DNA from: Darksidea phi
Lineage: Eukaryota; Ascomycota; Dothideomycetes; Pleosporales; Lentitheciaceae
NCBI GenBank assembly: GCA_030770425.1
Contig: JASJFT010000120.1
Span: 62,001 to 126,000, forward strand
DNA length: 64,000 nucleotides
Reading direction: 5' to 3'
Shown: positions 39,479-49,602 of the stretch, one piece after another
Layout of the letters: each line of letters begins with the position of its first letter
Numbering within the stretch: the stretch's first letter is position 1
Program-made: the position numbers and the translations under genes
The notes under the pieces: model-generated
Told to the model about the DNA's origin: nothing
Database searches by the model: none
What the model saw: the letters and a program-made list of their open reading frames with translations, nothing else

Positions 39479-41129
39479 ATGTTCACACGCGAACTCCTTG
39501 ACCGCGGCCCTATCACCTACGAATCTGCGTCTAAGAAGGACCGTAACATCATCAATCAGCTAGCATATGTCCCGGCGACAAAGGCTCTTTACCAGAAACT
39601 TTGGGAGTGTAGAGACACGATTCGCGCACTCGCAAGACACCACCTGAATCTCCGTCGTAGCGACACTTGCGAAGTCCTTCCGTCCCACGACACTGGATCC
39701 GAGGCAGCTTCAATGTTTGCATACCCTTGGAGGTGACATCGGGCAGTGTATGCAGGCAGTTCATCCTACGCTGCCCGATGCCACACAAGCTTGCTGAGAA
39801 CAGATATCCTGGAACCGTTGACGAGAAGCTCAGCTGCGAAGTAGGAACATATGCCTGGATGCAGAGTGCATGCCCTGATATCCGTATCCCGTTCCTGTAT
39901 GGCTTCGGCTTCTCAAACCAGCGTCATGTAAGTAATGCCTCGTCGCGGCCGCACATCAACTAATAGGGCACAGTTTACACACGTGGAGCTTCGCCCCCTT
40001 TACATTCGCCTTGGGCGTATGCTCTGGCGTTCCATTTACCACCTCTTTCGATACCCACACCTCTCCAACTACACACCGAACCCAACCGTCCACAACTTGC
40101 CTACTGCATACATGTTGCTCGAATACATTGACGACGGAAAGGGCCAAATGCTTTCTAATACGTGGGACAAGTGGCGAGAGGATCTTGACCGTCGCGCAAG
40201 GCTATACAAAGGGATTGCTCGACTGATTCTCTCCCTTGCTCGTCATCCTCAGCCGAGAATCGGTGCATTCCACTTCCACGATGACTGCACCGTGGCATTG
40301 TCGAACCGCCCACTCACTTGCGCGACCGTCATGTTGGAAAACGACGGCACGCCGAGGACTATTCAGAAGGGCGAGACGTATTCATCTACCGAGCCGTACG
40401 TGTCCGACATGCTAGGCCTGCACGACAACTACTTCTTGAGCAACCCTAATTCTGTTATATGACGCCGGCGACTGCCGCGGTCAAATGGCTGTCAGAACAG
40501 TTCTCCGTGCAGTGTCGCATCATTACGTCAGACGGGAGTGCCGCAATGGACCATTTATACTCCAACTCAGCGATTTCCATGCGAGCAATATCTTCGTCGA
40601 CGAAGAATGGAACATCACCTGTCTCATTGACCTAGAGTGGGTGTGTGCTCTGCCCAGGGAGATGCTTGCAGTCCCATACTGGCTCACCGGGTGTTCCATT
40701 GATGGTCTACGAGAGGAACACCTTGATGAGTTCAACAAGGTCCGCCAGGAGTTCATGCTCCAGTTTGAGGTGCAAGAGCGTGAAATGGCACTGGGGCTTA
40801 ACTTTTCAGTCGCCAAAGTCATGAATGAAATGTGGGAGTCAAAAGGAGTGTGGTTCTGGCATTGTTTAGATTCTATCAACGCCATACTTTCCGTGCCTAG
40901 TGATTATATCTGTCCCCAATTTTCTTCTCGGATGTCCCAAAAGGTGGAAGAGACGCTATCCAGGTTCTGGAGGGAAGATTCTGAAATTGTCGTCGAGAAA
41001 AAAGTTGCTGACGAGAGGCGGTATGACGCAGAGCTTCGCCGTGCATTCGGTGAAGGCGTGGATGGAAGCGTGGGGCAGGTAGCAGGACTATCGGGAACCG
41101 AAATCATAGAGCGAATGGCTGGAGAGTAA
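39479..41129 (+). pseudogene. APH-like phosphotransferase, two frameshifts (copy 1)
   Basis: Coding similarity runs nearly end to end but in three frames. Segment 1 (39,479-39,680) covers the N-terminus. Near 39,676-39,693 the frame shifts to segment 2 (WIRGSFNVCIPLEV ... YPGTVDEKLSCEVGTYAWM), which splices at a 46 bp intron (39,928-39,973). It continues to LLEYIDDGKGQMLSNTW and PQPRIGAFHFH. A one-base shift at about 40,457 (around NSVI) leads to segment 3 with DFHASNIFVDEEWNITCLIDLEWVC; here the HxDxxxxN catalytic motif reads DFHASNIFVD, and IDLEW is the metal-binding site. The end is at 41,129. The family is a fungal relative of aminoglycoside phosphotransferases that phosphorylates unknown small molecules. 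Compared with the minus-strand relative at 57.9-59.5 kb, the lesions differ, so the two copies died independently. Confidence 0.8.
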
Positions 41130-41200
41130 GGAGATGGTTCGTAGTGAATGTGTCATGCCGTCTGGCTACACCATGTAGTCCTTATTGGACAGCTCTGCTA

Positions 41201-41389
41201 TTAGCCTTCCCCCTCCTTTTTTGCCTCCTTTGCTTCTTTCTCCCTTCTCGCCTTCCTCGCATCTCTATCGTCTTTGGCCGATTTGCCGGATGAGAGAACC
41301 ATTCCTGTTACAGATGGCTTCCCCACGACGCCAACGGTGGCTTCCTGGCCGCTGGACTCCTGGGCGCTGGACGAATCCTTGTCGGGCAT
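41201..41389 (-). CDS. Possible Lys/Glu-rich C-terminal tail
   Basis: A 62-residue frame ends in a highly charged helix (DDRDARKARREKEAKEAKK). This looks like a genuine protein terminus, but no upstream exon could be joined convincingly, and the opposite strand has a Pro-rich frame across the same bases. Confidence 0.25.
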   Translation of the reverse strand: MPDKDSSSAQESSGQEATVGVVGKPSVTGMVLSSGKSAKDDRDARKARREKEAKEAKKEGEG

Positions 41390-41539
41390 TATTGAGGAGG
41401 GCTTGGTGGACGTGGACCATGGAATAGTGAGTATTAGAGACTTGGACCCGCAATCTAAAAACGAGTAGGAACCAGCATTGCATGGCCTTAGTTGAGCTTG
41501 AAACTATTTAATTATTTATATTGTTCTGTAATTCCAGGT

Positions 41540-41970
41540 TCATTTGCTTGAACGAACAAACATCGTATTCCCTTTGCTGTCATTCCAGTAAGTGCTTCCA
41601 TCTGCGTCGGCGTAGTAAAAGCTCCCATCCCTAAAGAAAAACTTAATAGCAGTTCATCCCTAGCATTTAAATGAATCTACCTATTGCAATAGCACCACGA
41701 AATTGCATCGGAGCCGTAGTCAAAGCGCCACCAGCGGTTACCCTAGCCAAGCTCTAAGTTAACCCTGTTATAAGAAACGTATTACAGGGTAATATACCTG
41801 GCTATTTATTCCAGTGCGGATAATCTTGCAGGCTCGATGTAGCAGTCGTTGTCGCATTCTTGGTGTGTTCGCCCTGTTTCAACGTAGTATGAAATCCAAA
41901 GTTGCCTAGGACCAAAACTGTGCCTTATAAGAATCGTTGCTGCGAAAATTTATATGTAAATCGCCAGTAC
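41540..41970 (-). pseudogene. Aromatic-rich small protein gene with RIP-type stops
   Basis: Read on the minus strand, exon-like blocks are FHTTLKQGEHTKNATTTATS...YPHWNK (about 41,900-41,815), GNRWWRFDYGSDAISWCYCN (41,742-41,691) and, after a 60 bp GT-AG intron (41,631-41,690), DGSFYYADADGSTYWNDSKG and a TGA at 41,540-41,542. Two TAG codons interrupt it: one after YPHWNK (expected CAG) and one at 41,743-41,745 in LELG-stop-GN (expected TGG). Both are single C-to-T or G-to-A changes. The W/Y/G/D-rich repeats resemble small fungal proteins of unknown function; I cannot name the family. Confidence 0.45.
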
Positions 41971-41999
41971 TTTCGTAGCCTACCATGGCTAGCCAATCA

Positions 42000-43009
42000 T
42001 CCGTTTAGCAGCCTTGTATGGTGTTTCATTGGCTGGTAGCTAGGAAGAAAATGTTGGAAGAGGGTGTGGCAGTGTTTCGTGACGGCCTAATTCTTACCCT
42101 TTCACAGGTGATTTAGTTAGAGTTAAAGACAAGCGCTAAAGCGTGGTTCCCAAACAGGACCAAGTGTCTCCGTTCTGGACCCTAGCCAATCGACCTTCCA
42201 GGAGCGCGTTTCTGGTTCGGCTTTCAGCCCTAATTTGTGCCTATTTGCTGGTTCCCGTTTCTCGACTCATCGGCCCACATTTTGAAACGTTCTATGATTA
42301 GATACGTGGATCGGCTGACCAACGAGCCTGCCATTACACGCACTCATGCATACGGTCACGTGACGTCCCGTCCCAAGTCCCTTCGGATGACATCGCACAT
42401 AATAACGATAGGCAATGCCGCCCAGTCGATCGAATTCCTACAGTCGCATGAGCGACCCGCACGGGGTAAAGCTGAGCACGAAGCGGCAGCTGTCCTGAGT
42501 CGCGAACACCTCCCTCGCATATCGCCCCATGGATTGCTTTTGAGTTCTCTTGGTATGAGGATCTGCGACCAGTGGCACTTGGAGTCAACGCCGGCGCTCG
42601 GGTCATTTACGAAGCCAACATTCAACTTGCGGCCAGCCGTAGAGCCTTGCACGGGTTGGTGAGGCTGTGCCAGCGGTCGCCGTTGAGGCCTAGAGGTGGG
42701 GGGTGGCTGTAGCGACATGGGGAATAGCGTCCTTGGCGATGACGGGGATAATTTTAGCCACATCCGCCGCTCTAGCCTCCAGCGTGTACTGAGCTTCCAG
42801 CGCTCCCCAACGACGCGCTCCCGCCCGCCCCCGAGACGCAACCCTCGCATACACACAAAAGCACGGAGCAGTGTTGGCCCACAACTTCGAGAGTCCAGGG
42901 GAAGCGGTACAAGCTCATTCCTTCGTCGCGCACGGTGCTGTGCGTCGTAAGTATTCCCCAACAATGCAACGTGTGTCTAACAAAATCACACAGCTCAGAC
43001 CAACCCTTA
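42000..43009. other. Intergenic region and 5' leader of the kinase-like gene
   Basis: A coherent-looking plus-frame stretch around 42,560-42,665 (VIYEANIQLAASRRALHGLV) hints at a further gene remnant but has no start or end that I can defend. At 42,949 a GTAAGTATTCC donor and at 42,993 a CACACAG acceptor could form an intron in the 5' leader of the next gene. Other open frames here overlap on both strands and look like chance. Confidence 0.35.
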
Positions 43010-43810
43010 ATGGCTACTTCTCTCGCACCTGGTATTAAAGCAACCAACGTTTTGGGCTTCGGAACAACCGGTGTTGTTGCTGTTGTTCCTGGTACTCAAC
43101 GAGTGATCAAGTTCCCACACTGCGAGCCCGATGCTCGCGCCCGATGTGAAGTCGAAGTCAAAGTCTACGAACGACTCGAACGGACGCGTAGGGAATCATG
43201 TTCAACAATACTACGATACTACGGCCATTCTGAGCATGGAATAACTTTGGAATACGCTGAGAATGGATCTTTGAGAGAGCACCTACGCACTGCGGATGCC
43301 CCAAGCAAGGCATTACTTCTACGCTGGGCTCGGCAAGCAGCAGAAGCATTGACATTCTGCCATGCGAATGCTGTTCTTCATGGGGACATCAATTGCAGCA
43401 ATTTCTTTCTTGACAAGGATCAGAACCTCAAGCTGGGAGATTTTGCCGGATCATCGATTGATAACTCCCCTGCAACTATCTGCTACAGCACGACCCATCA
43501 GCTTCCTACCTCGGATTCCTCGTCCGAATCAGAAGGTGTCATCATTACAAAAGAGACTGAGATATTCGCCTTCGGCTCCGCCCTGTATGAAATGATGACA
43601 GGTCGCCCACCATATGAAGAAAAGTCCGAGTCCGAAGTGGAGCGTTTGTTCTTGTCAAGACAATTCCCGAAAATCTGCGATTCCATGGTGTTAGGATCTG
43701 TAATCACGAGTTGTTGGAATCTCGAGTTCTGTTCTATGGATGAGATATTAACGAGCATTAAACAACACGAAGGTATGCGAACCTCATCACCTGTTATGAG
43801 TGCGAGTTAA
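43010..43810 (+). CDS. Protein kinase-like protein with altered HRD and DFG motifs
   Basis: A single-exon frame of 266 residues from the ATG at 43,010. Motifs: Gly-rich loop VLGFGTTGVVA (residues 14-24), VAIK-type Lys in VIKFP (near 34), a hinge LEYAENGSLREHL, a catalytic loop HGDINCSNFFLD (Asp and Asn kept, Arg replaced by Gly), then LGDFAGSSID with Ala in place of the DFG Gly, and a C-lobe with EIFAFGSALYEMMTGRPPY. The family is a known group of small ascomycete kinase-like proteins that commonly carries CDFAGSSIDG, so the DFA is a family trait. It is probably cytosolic; target unknown. It is shorter than a standard kinase domain at the C-terminus. A leader intron is suggested upstream. Confidence 0.8.
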   Translation: MATSLAPGIKATNVLGFGTTGVVAVVPGTQRVIKFPHCEPDARARCEVEVKVYERLERTRRESCSTILRYYGHSEHGITLEYAENGSLREHLRTADAPSKALLLRWARQAAEALTFCHANAVLHGDINCSNFFLDKDQNLKLGDFAGSSIDNSPATICYSTTHQLPTSDSSSESEGVIITKETEIFAFGSALYEMMTGRPPYEEKSESEVERLFLSRQFPKICDSMVLGSVITSCWNLEFCSMDEILTSIKQHEGMRTSSPVMSAS

Positions 43811-43977
43811 TTGACGTAATTAGATCGAATATGCGGACTACACAATAGGCCGCCAACTTTTATCCTCTTTATTCAGAAATGGGGCCATGCCCTACTCTCA
43901 ATAGTAACGGAACGCCTTAAACAGCTGATGTATCGGCTGTCTTGAGTTAGAGTACGCATGCCTCGTCTTTACAAACC

Positions 43978-44172
43978 TCACTTACCGCATCTTGGGCAAG
44001 CTCCTGGAATCCTGGAAGACCCAAATTGCCATGGGATTCGGTTGACCGGAGCACACATCTTTTTTTCCTCCTGGGCCTTTTCGCATGGTATATCCTTTTC
44101 TCTGCGGATGTGGTGCTTTGGATCCTGCTTACATCCCTTATAAGTGACGGAATATTCGTAGTATTCACACAT
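43978..44172 (-). CDS. Small Cys-containing fungal protein
   Basis: A 64-residue frame starting MCEYYEYSVTYKGC. It has Cys at 2, 14, 30, 40, 59 and 62, an HH pair at 20-21, and a terminal CPRC pair. The spacing (aromatic start, C..DPKHH, C..A, terminal CxxC) resembles small, probably zinc-binding ascomycete proteins of unknown role. There is no signal peptide. The last sense codons overlap a strong GGTAAGTGAG donor, so the annotated stop may lie in an intron and a second exon may follow toward 43,930. Confidence 0.5.
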   Translation of the reverse strand: MCEYYEYSVTYKGCKQDPKHHIRREKDIPCEKAQEEKKMCAPVNRIPWQFGSSRIPGACPRCGK

Positions 44173-45430
44173 TGTCTTCTTTGATCGTTTTGTTAGAGTT
44201 GGTTTTTGGCGAGGAATTGATTTAACATGCCTAGCAACGGATGCAGCACGAGCGTATCAGCAACTTGAGCGTGGTGTGTAGATGACGATACGGTCCGTCA
44301 ATAGGCTGCACAAGTAGGCGGGTAGAGGTATTGGGATTGTGTTCTCGGCATATGTTTGAAATTGTCGTGTTGTTCTCTGTTGTGCTGAGGGTCACTTCGT
44401 TTTTGTAGTCGTTCCCCTCCATTTACAGCCTGTACCGCTGGAAACATGCTGCAGCAGATGCTCAGTATTACTGATTCCGATTCTTCAGCAACCGTTGTCC
44501 CTTCTAGGCAGCAATGCAGCTTTTTTCGAAACGTGGCAGGCTGCGGTGGTTCATTCGCAATGCATAGATGCTCGTTTGTCATATGCAAATGTACCCCGCG
44601 CATCGGCTCGGGCATTTAGCCTTGAACCGAGGATTTGTCGCTCAGGGCGAGCGTCGAAGCATGTGGAGCAGTTTAGCAGGTGGGTGAGCGATCGCGCAGG
44701 ATGAAACTTGGCGCTGCCCACTCCAGAGCAGGCAAGGTGTCATCACACACACGTGGGCTTTATGATTATGAGACAATAAAACTGTTCGGGCAATTTCTAG
44801 CGATCCACCCCGTCAACGGCATCGCGTCCATAGAAACCATCTACGACTCAGGTCTTTTGGCGATACAGCGAGATGCCCAATACCCGGCAAGCTAGCAATG
44901 CACAGACCTGCAGCCTTTGCCGTCAATCTGAGTTCGAAGCATTGTCCTTGCTGTCGCGTTCACCCTTTCCGTGACAGAGACCACAATCCAAATCACCTTG
45001 CTTTCCAGAGCCGCCGCACAGAGGACAGGGAGACATCCGTGCCAAAAAGACGAACTGCGGACCGGCATGTCAGCAAATCTATGTACCAGTTCATTGGGGA
45101 GCACTACCGCTTGCAGAAGGAGCCGATGACTAGTGTGAGAGTAGTTTGGAAGATTCACGACGGTAGATGTTGACACAAAATGGCCGGAACGGTTGTTGGC
45201 GTTTCGTGGTGGTTGCTTGGCGTTGCTGTTCGGTGGCAAGCGTAAGCACTCGGTGGCGCTCGGGAAAACCCTTCATGATACCCCGTGTGCATCGGCGGGC
45301 GAGCAGCGATGCGACGGTAGATGAAAAGACGCTTGTATCATCAGCCTTGTGTTTGCTATAGCGCGCAAATTCATCCAAGGTCGCCACGCTGATGGGTACC
45401 GCACACCGAAAACCATGGGCCGGTCCTCTA
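44173..45430. other. Gene-free stretch
   Basis: Ordinary composition with many short overlapping frames on both strands and none that looks coding. No tandem repeats or transposon ends were recognised. Confidence 0.5.
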
Positions 45431-45532
45431 TATACTCTATAGCGCCGCGCACGCGGGATTTTTTAGGGGGTTTTATAATTATTTCGATCTATAGGGTCTA
45501 CTATATAGAAATATATAAAAAAAAATATATAT
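45431..45532. repeat. Short RIP-like AT patch
   Basis: About 100 bp with TATA-rich, almost CA/TG-free sequence including an A9 run, embedded in normal DNA. It looks like a small remnant of a RIP-mutated repeat. Confidence 0.5.
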
Positions 45533-46130
45533 TGGCTACGTTGGGGGTGGTTGAATTGGCGTTGATGACCAGCTTGATTTTCTCCGTGTGCGCACGGCGT
45601 ACGGAATCATCACGGTGTGGCCGTACGAAGCCTTTCCCCTCCCACACTCAGAATATATTTGATTTGGATTTGTATAGTAGGAATCTCTTTAGAAGGTCAG
45701 TACCAAATACACCTCATTCTGTTCCGTGTCGACCCCACGAGAGTACCTTCCTGTGCTGTGTTCTGTAAGTTCTACTATGCATGCTGCAACTGAACTAACC
45801 TCTATTGTAGCACGCTCTAAATCATAGTTGCAGATTGTCTACCCCCAGCGCGTTGCGCTGTCTCCCCCGTCTCCCGCTCCGCTTCGACTTCGTCCACGCT
45901 ACTCCTCCCATCGCATGCATCCCGAATATCCACTCTATAACTAAGCAACCTTACCCGCTGCCATGGCGATTTCTCCTTCTGGGCTGTGAAACTTGACCAT
46001 CGCAGCAGCAACCGAGGGCGTGCGTATAAAATTAGTTGAGGTTTCGAAATCTCTATATATCGAGGACGATTGATATTGATTCGGCGTGCCACAAGGCGTT
46101 GGTATAGAAGAGGCCGAGCACTTTTCAAGG

Positions 46131-46736
46131 ATGCCGTCCGACAAAGATCGATTGTACATTGCTCTTTACGCTCGTAGCGGAGCTCCGAAAATGCCTGGTG
46201 GGGAGGACAAGTAGGTATCTTTCGATTAAAGGCATTGAATACAGCCAACGCCTAACAGGTATCACTGGGCATTTATTATCGGCCCAAAGAACGAAGCAAA
46301 AAACGCGACCGGAAGACGCTGTCATGTGAAGGAGTCTATGCAGGTTGTTGCTGGAGCCGCTAAGAATGTTTGGGCGTACGAGGATCGCGAAATATCTCTG
46401 CAGCCAACTTCTGCCATTCTTGTCCGGATAATGATTGGCAAGGTTGCTGATGGAGCACGACTCAGGGAGGCTTTTGCCAACACTCATATACGTGCAGGAG
46501 ATGTGGGATACGAGGGTTGGAATTGCGTTTCCTGGGCTCAAGAGGCCCTCATTTGCGCAGCTCGTGATGCTAAGGCATTAGGGAGCTGTCATACTGAGTG
46601 GACGTATGTAAGGAATACTGTCATGTGGTATGTTGCGAAGAAGGCTGCTGAACATCGGTTCGACGGACAAGGGCAGTTTGATCAAGGCAGGGTCCCGACG
46701 TGGGACGCAATAGAGGGGAAAGAATTGATCACTTAG
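46131..46736 (+). CDS. Uncharacterised fungal protein, YHWA...NCVSW family (DUF6540-like)
   Basis: Two exons (46,131-46,210 and 46,259-46,736) with a 48 bp GT-AG intron encode 185 residues. After MPSDKDRLYIALYARSG the splice creates KYHWAFIIGPK. Further on are a basic strand (GRRCHVKES), LVRIMIGKV, and WNCVSWAQEAL, ending near FDQGRVPTWDAIEGKE. From memory this matches a fungal family called DUF6540. A conserved His in a YHWA strand and a Cys at the start of a helix (NCVSW) are reminiscent of permuted NlpC/P60-LRAT-type papain folds; that reading is inference. The gene converges on the phosphotransferase, with 18 bp between the two stops. A possible leader intron lies at about 45,768-45,810. 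Confidence 0.75.
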
Positions 46737-46754
46737 AGGAAATAAAAAAGGTAG

Positions 46755-47705
46755 TTATATTTCCCCAAAGTATGTACGCCTAATTTTCTCCATACTTAAT
46801 TCTTCCTCCTGTGGCTCTAAAAAGTTGCCCACTTCTTTCTGCCAGAAGTAGTTTTGGGGATTGGCATGCCATGCCGTTGTGTACTCCCAATAATAAGGTA
46901 GCCACCCCGCAGTTTCCCAGTCAATGATACCAACTACTTTGTCGTCGCGGAGAAGTATATTAAAGCTGCTCAAATCACCGTGCGTGAGGACTGGTGGACG
47001 TACCACAGACTCATGAAACATGACAAGTCTTGTTATATCGGAAATAGCAGCAGGACTTAGTAAATTGTGACTTTGTACTTTGAGGGATTCAAGAGTCACA
47101 TTATTCCTAAGTGCCAAGTGGAAGTCGGATAAGGTGCTGAAAGGTCCCCAGGAAGATGTCCGAGGAAGCCGACAATCATAAATTGGACCACCCTCCAAAT
47201 TAGAGACGCTGCTAACCTCGGAAGGTATACACCGGAGTTCTTCGATCATCCGTTTGAGCTGGCTGAAAACCAACGACTTTGAGGTGTCCGAAAGCGAATG
47301 CCACCTCTTTGCTATAGTCTCACCACGAATCCTTTCCATAAGTAGATAAGTCCTGCCCTGGTGTGTAAAGGCATGGTGAACTCTTGGTACAGGAATGGAG
47401 GTGTGCTTTGCGATGAATCGAAGTGTATTTGCTTCCGCGAGGGTCACGGAGTCTCCAAATTTGATACAGAAGTTGAGATAGAATATGGCGCCGCCAGAGT
47501 ATGTAAAGAGCTTCCTAAGGCACCTCTGGGTTGCTAGCTTGGTAACTGTCAACGTGAGAAGCCGTAGTGCTTGTTTTCCCAATCGCGATTGAATATGAGG
47601 GCTCTCAGTGCTGGCCATGTCCCTAGAGAGCAAGTTCCACACACGGCAAGAGCCGAGGAAGGTGTGATGAGAGTATACAGAGGGCGTTAAAGCGCATATA
47701 CGCAT
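46755..47705 (-). CDS. APH-family phosphotransferase
   Basis: An uninterrupted frame of 316 residues; the start may instead be MASTESPH about 30 residues in. Order: a hydrophobic segment, ALRLLTL..., the Lys strand (FCIKFGDSVTLAEANTLRFI), a hinge (TYLLMERIRGETI), the catalytic loop LTHGDLSSFNILL with Asp and Asn, and the metal-binding GIIDWETAGWLPYYWEY. The motif THGDLSxxNIL plus IDWExAG is the hallmark of fungal aminoglycoside-phosphotransferase-like proteins; substrates are generally unknown. All catalytic residues are present, so it could be active, unlike the other two phosphotransferase loci in the window. Confidence 0.85.
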   Translation of the reverse strand: MRICALTPSVYSHHTFLGSCRVWNLLSRDMASTESPHIQSRLGKQALRLLTLTVTKLATQRCLRKLFTYSGGAIFYLNFCIKFGDSVTLAEANTLRFIAKHTSIPVPRVHHAFTHQGRTYLLMERIRGETIAKRWHSLSDTSKSLVFSQLKRMIEELRCIPSEVSSVSNLEGGPIYDCRLPRTSSWGPFSTLSDFHLALRNNVTLESLKVQSHNLLSPAAISDITRLVMFHESVVRPPVLTHGDLSSFNILLRDDKVVGIIDWETAGWLPYYWEYTTAWHANPQNYFWQKEVGNFLEPQEEELSMEKIRRTYFGEI

Positions 47706-48198
47706 CCAGGAGTCGCAAGCGGATGTTATATGGACTTCGTGTCGAGCGATGCGGTACGGTCGTTTGTCGTCGTGGGTTTTGTCTAGAAAATTTAGCTAAC
47801 GATTCCTTGCAATTTGGGTGTGACAGACATTACACTCAGTGAATCGAACAATATCAGAGATCTCCTTGGATAAGCCTAAGGAAGTGGCCGCGTTCGAGAG
47901 AGGAGCGGTCGTAACCAGGCGTGCGGAGAGCGACAACGCGGTTTATCGCGTGCTACCGGCAGCTCGTCGCACCTTGTAACGGTACCGCAAGCTGGTACCG
48001 GATAGATTCCGGTACGCTCTAGGGTGGTGGAGACGGTGGCGGACGTCGCTGTGCTGGAGCGTCGTGCGGCTTCGTTGTGAGGATCAGTCAGCGCTTCGAT
48101 TGCTGATACGAGCGTTATCCGGCACGTGCGCTGGTTCCCGCGCAGCCACAGGTTTACCAGCCACAGGTTTACTAGCCACAGGATTAGCTACTGTGGTA
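47706..48198. other. Intergenic with a 15 bp triplicate repeat
   Basis: No gene seen. At 48,143-48,187 the unit CAGCCACAGGTTTAC occurs twice and a diverged copy TAGCCACAGGATTAG once. The rest is of ordinary composition. Confidence 0.6.
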
Positions 48199-48390
48199 GT
48201 AGGGGTAAGTATTATAGCGAGCCGCGTATAATAGGGGTTCTTTTAAGTTTTCTAGCCGGTTCTATAAAGTTCCTCTACTAATAATATTATAGTAAGGAAT
48301 TAAGATAAATTACTATAAGGGAAAGAAGTAAGAACTACGATTAATTATAATAGCTTTATATAAGAGTAGCTTATATAGAATAGAATACGG
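48199..48390. repeat. RIP-mutated patch downstream of the orphan gene
   Basis: About 190 bp with essentially no CA/TG and high TA, sharply bounded on both sides by normal DNA. It ends 14 bp from the stop codon of the 377-residue gene. A relic of an inserted repeat is likely; no copy was identified in the window. Confidence 0.6.
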
Positions 48391-48403
48391 CGTGTCTACA
48401 TCT

Positions 48404-49537
48404 TTAATCCTTAGGGCATGGGGATTGATCAGTCAGTCTACTATAGGGTCCGTTCACCCTTCCTACAAGTCTTTCGTTGACTATGTACTCCTTGGCATCG
48501 GGGGGGAAGCGCTGTAGCAGGTTCAGGAACTGCTGACCTTGGTTCTCCGATATGTGGAACAAATAGTGGTCGTCTTTAGCCTTACAAGTCCCGGCAAGAG
48601 CGACGACTAGAGTCTCCTCTTTGTCTGGAGGGAAGGCCTCCATGGCGAGGCGCCATAGGTTTCCCGAACGGGGCACGAGGTAATCCAATGTGTGAGCGAG
48701 GCAGCCTTCTTCTTTATACCTGTGTCGGTCGATGTTCAGGGTGGCTCCAGTCAACTTGCCGTACCTTTTCGTCTCGGGGAGGCGGAATCTGGCGATAGGA
48801 GCGTCGAAGATTCGCCGCTCGTGGAAGGGCCCACCATACGACGCAGTAAGCTCGATGTTATCATTGTCATGTTTGTATCCGAGGTTGATGCTGATGGTGT
48901 AGGGTAGGGAGATGTCGGTCTCGCGGGCGGGCGTGAACTCGAGCGTGCAACCCCGCGAAGAAACTGTCGGTTGAAGGTACTCGAGTAACGCGTCCCAGAG
49001 CCACCATAGCAGCGGGGCCGAATTCCGGTAGTCGATCGGCACCTTGGGGTATTTTTGGAGTGTTGTGACTCGACATGTAAAGTTGTCGGCGTACTTTAGG
49101 CACGGTAGCCGGAGCAATTTGTGGTCCGCGAAGAGCGCCTTTTCGATGTCTGGTCTCCGGACCGTGCTTGTCATCTTAGGTCCAAATCGCCCAACGAGCT
49201 GCGACACGTCTTCGGCGGCCTGCTGGATTTGGTGCAGCAAGACCGTGGGCTCCGGTGCCAACGGCGTCCCGGCGGGCTCGGCCAAGGCTACGCTGCTCGC
49301 CGGCGTGCCCCGAAAACCAGTGTTTGCTAGATGGTTGATGGTGCGAGTATTGATACCGTCGTCGGTGGTGCTCGGAGTGTCTATACCATCGTGGGTGCTA
49401 CCACAGTCCGTGAGCGTGGCCGTGGTAGCGTCCGTGAAGTTCATGAGGTCGCTTGCCGTATTACCCTCACTCTGGGATTCATTGTAATGGTCCAACAGAT
49501 ACGAAAAGGGCGTAGACATTGTAGGACTTAATGTCAA
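48404..49537 (-). CDS. Orphan 377-residue protein
   Basis: A single uninterrupted frame; a second Met six codons in (MSTPFSYLLDHY) is an equally likely start. The first 95 residues are Ser/Thr/Asp-rich and probably disordered. Residues 95-130 are helical (LLHQIQQAAEDVSQLVGRF). The remainder alternates strands and short helices, with PLLWWLWDALLEYL, SLPYTISINLGYKHD and KRYGKLTGATLNIDRHRY. No signal peptide or membrane segment. I do not recognise a domain. The gene lies between a solo LTR (65 bp upstream) and a RIP patch (14 bp downstream), so it may be transposon-associated or recently exposed to transposition. Confidence 0.6.
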   Translation of the reverse strand: MTLSPTMSTPFSYLLDHYNESQSEGNTASDLMNFTDATTATLTDCGSTHDGIDTPSTTDDGINTRTINHLANTGFRGTPASSVALAEPAGTPLAPEPTVLLHQIQQAAEDVSQLVGRFGPKMTSTVRRPDIEKALFADHKLLRLPCLKYADNFTCRVTTLQKYPKVPIDYRNSAPLLWWLWDALLEYLQPTVSSRGCTLEFTPARETDISLPYTISINLGYKHDNDNIELTASYGGPFHERRIFDAPIARFRLPETKRYGKLTGATLNIDRHRYKEEGCLAHTLDYLVPRSGNLWRLAMEAFPPDKEETLVVALAGTCKAKDDHYLFHISENQGQQFLNLLQRFPPDAKEYIVNERLVGRVNGPYSRLTDQSPCPKD

Positions 49538-49602
49538 AATAAAAGGGTAGAGAATTGTAGTAGCAACGTGACGCGGAAGGTATAGAGAGCAAGAAGTAAA
49601 AG

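Noticed and set aside
42237..42964. Long overlapping frames of 141 and 202 residues on opposite strands
   Set aside because: Composition is GC-biased noise (many Arg, Ser and Pro), there is no family resemblance, and they overlap each other and the kinase leader.
45349..45768. 139-residue plus-strand frame
   Set aside because: It runs through the AT-rich RIP-like patch, shows low complexity and has no domain; it probably crosses a leader of the downstream gene.
48143..48187. 15 bp triplicate as a regulatory operator array
   Set aside because: Only three copies, one diverged, 0.4 kb from any start codon; nothing supports binding-site function.
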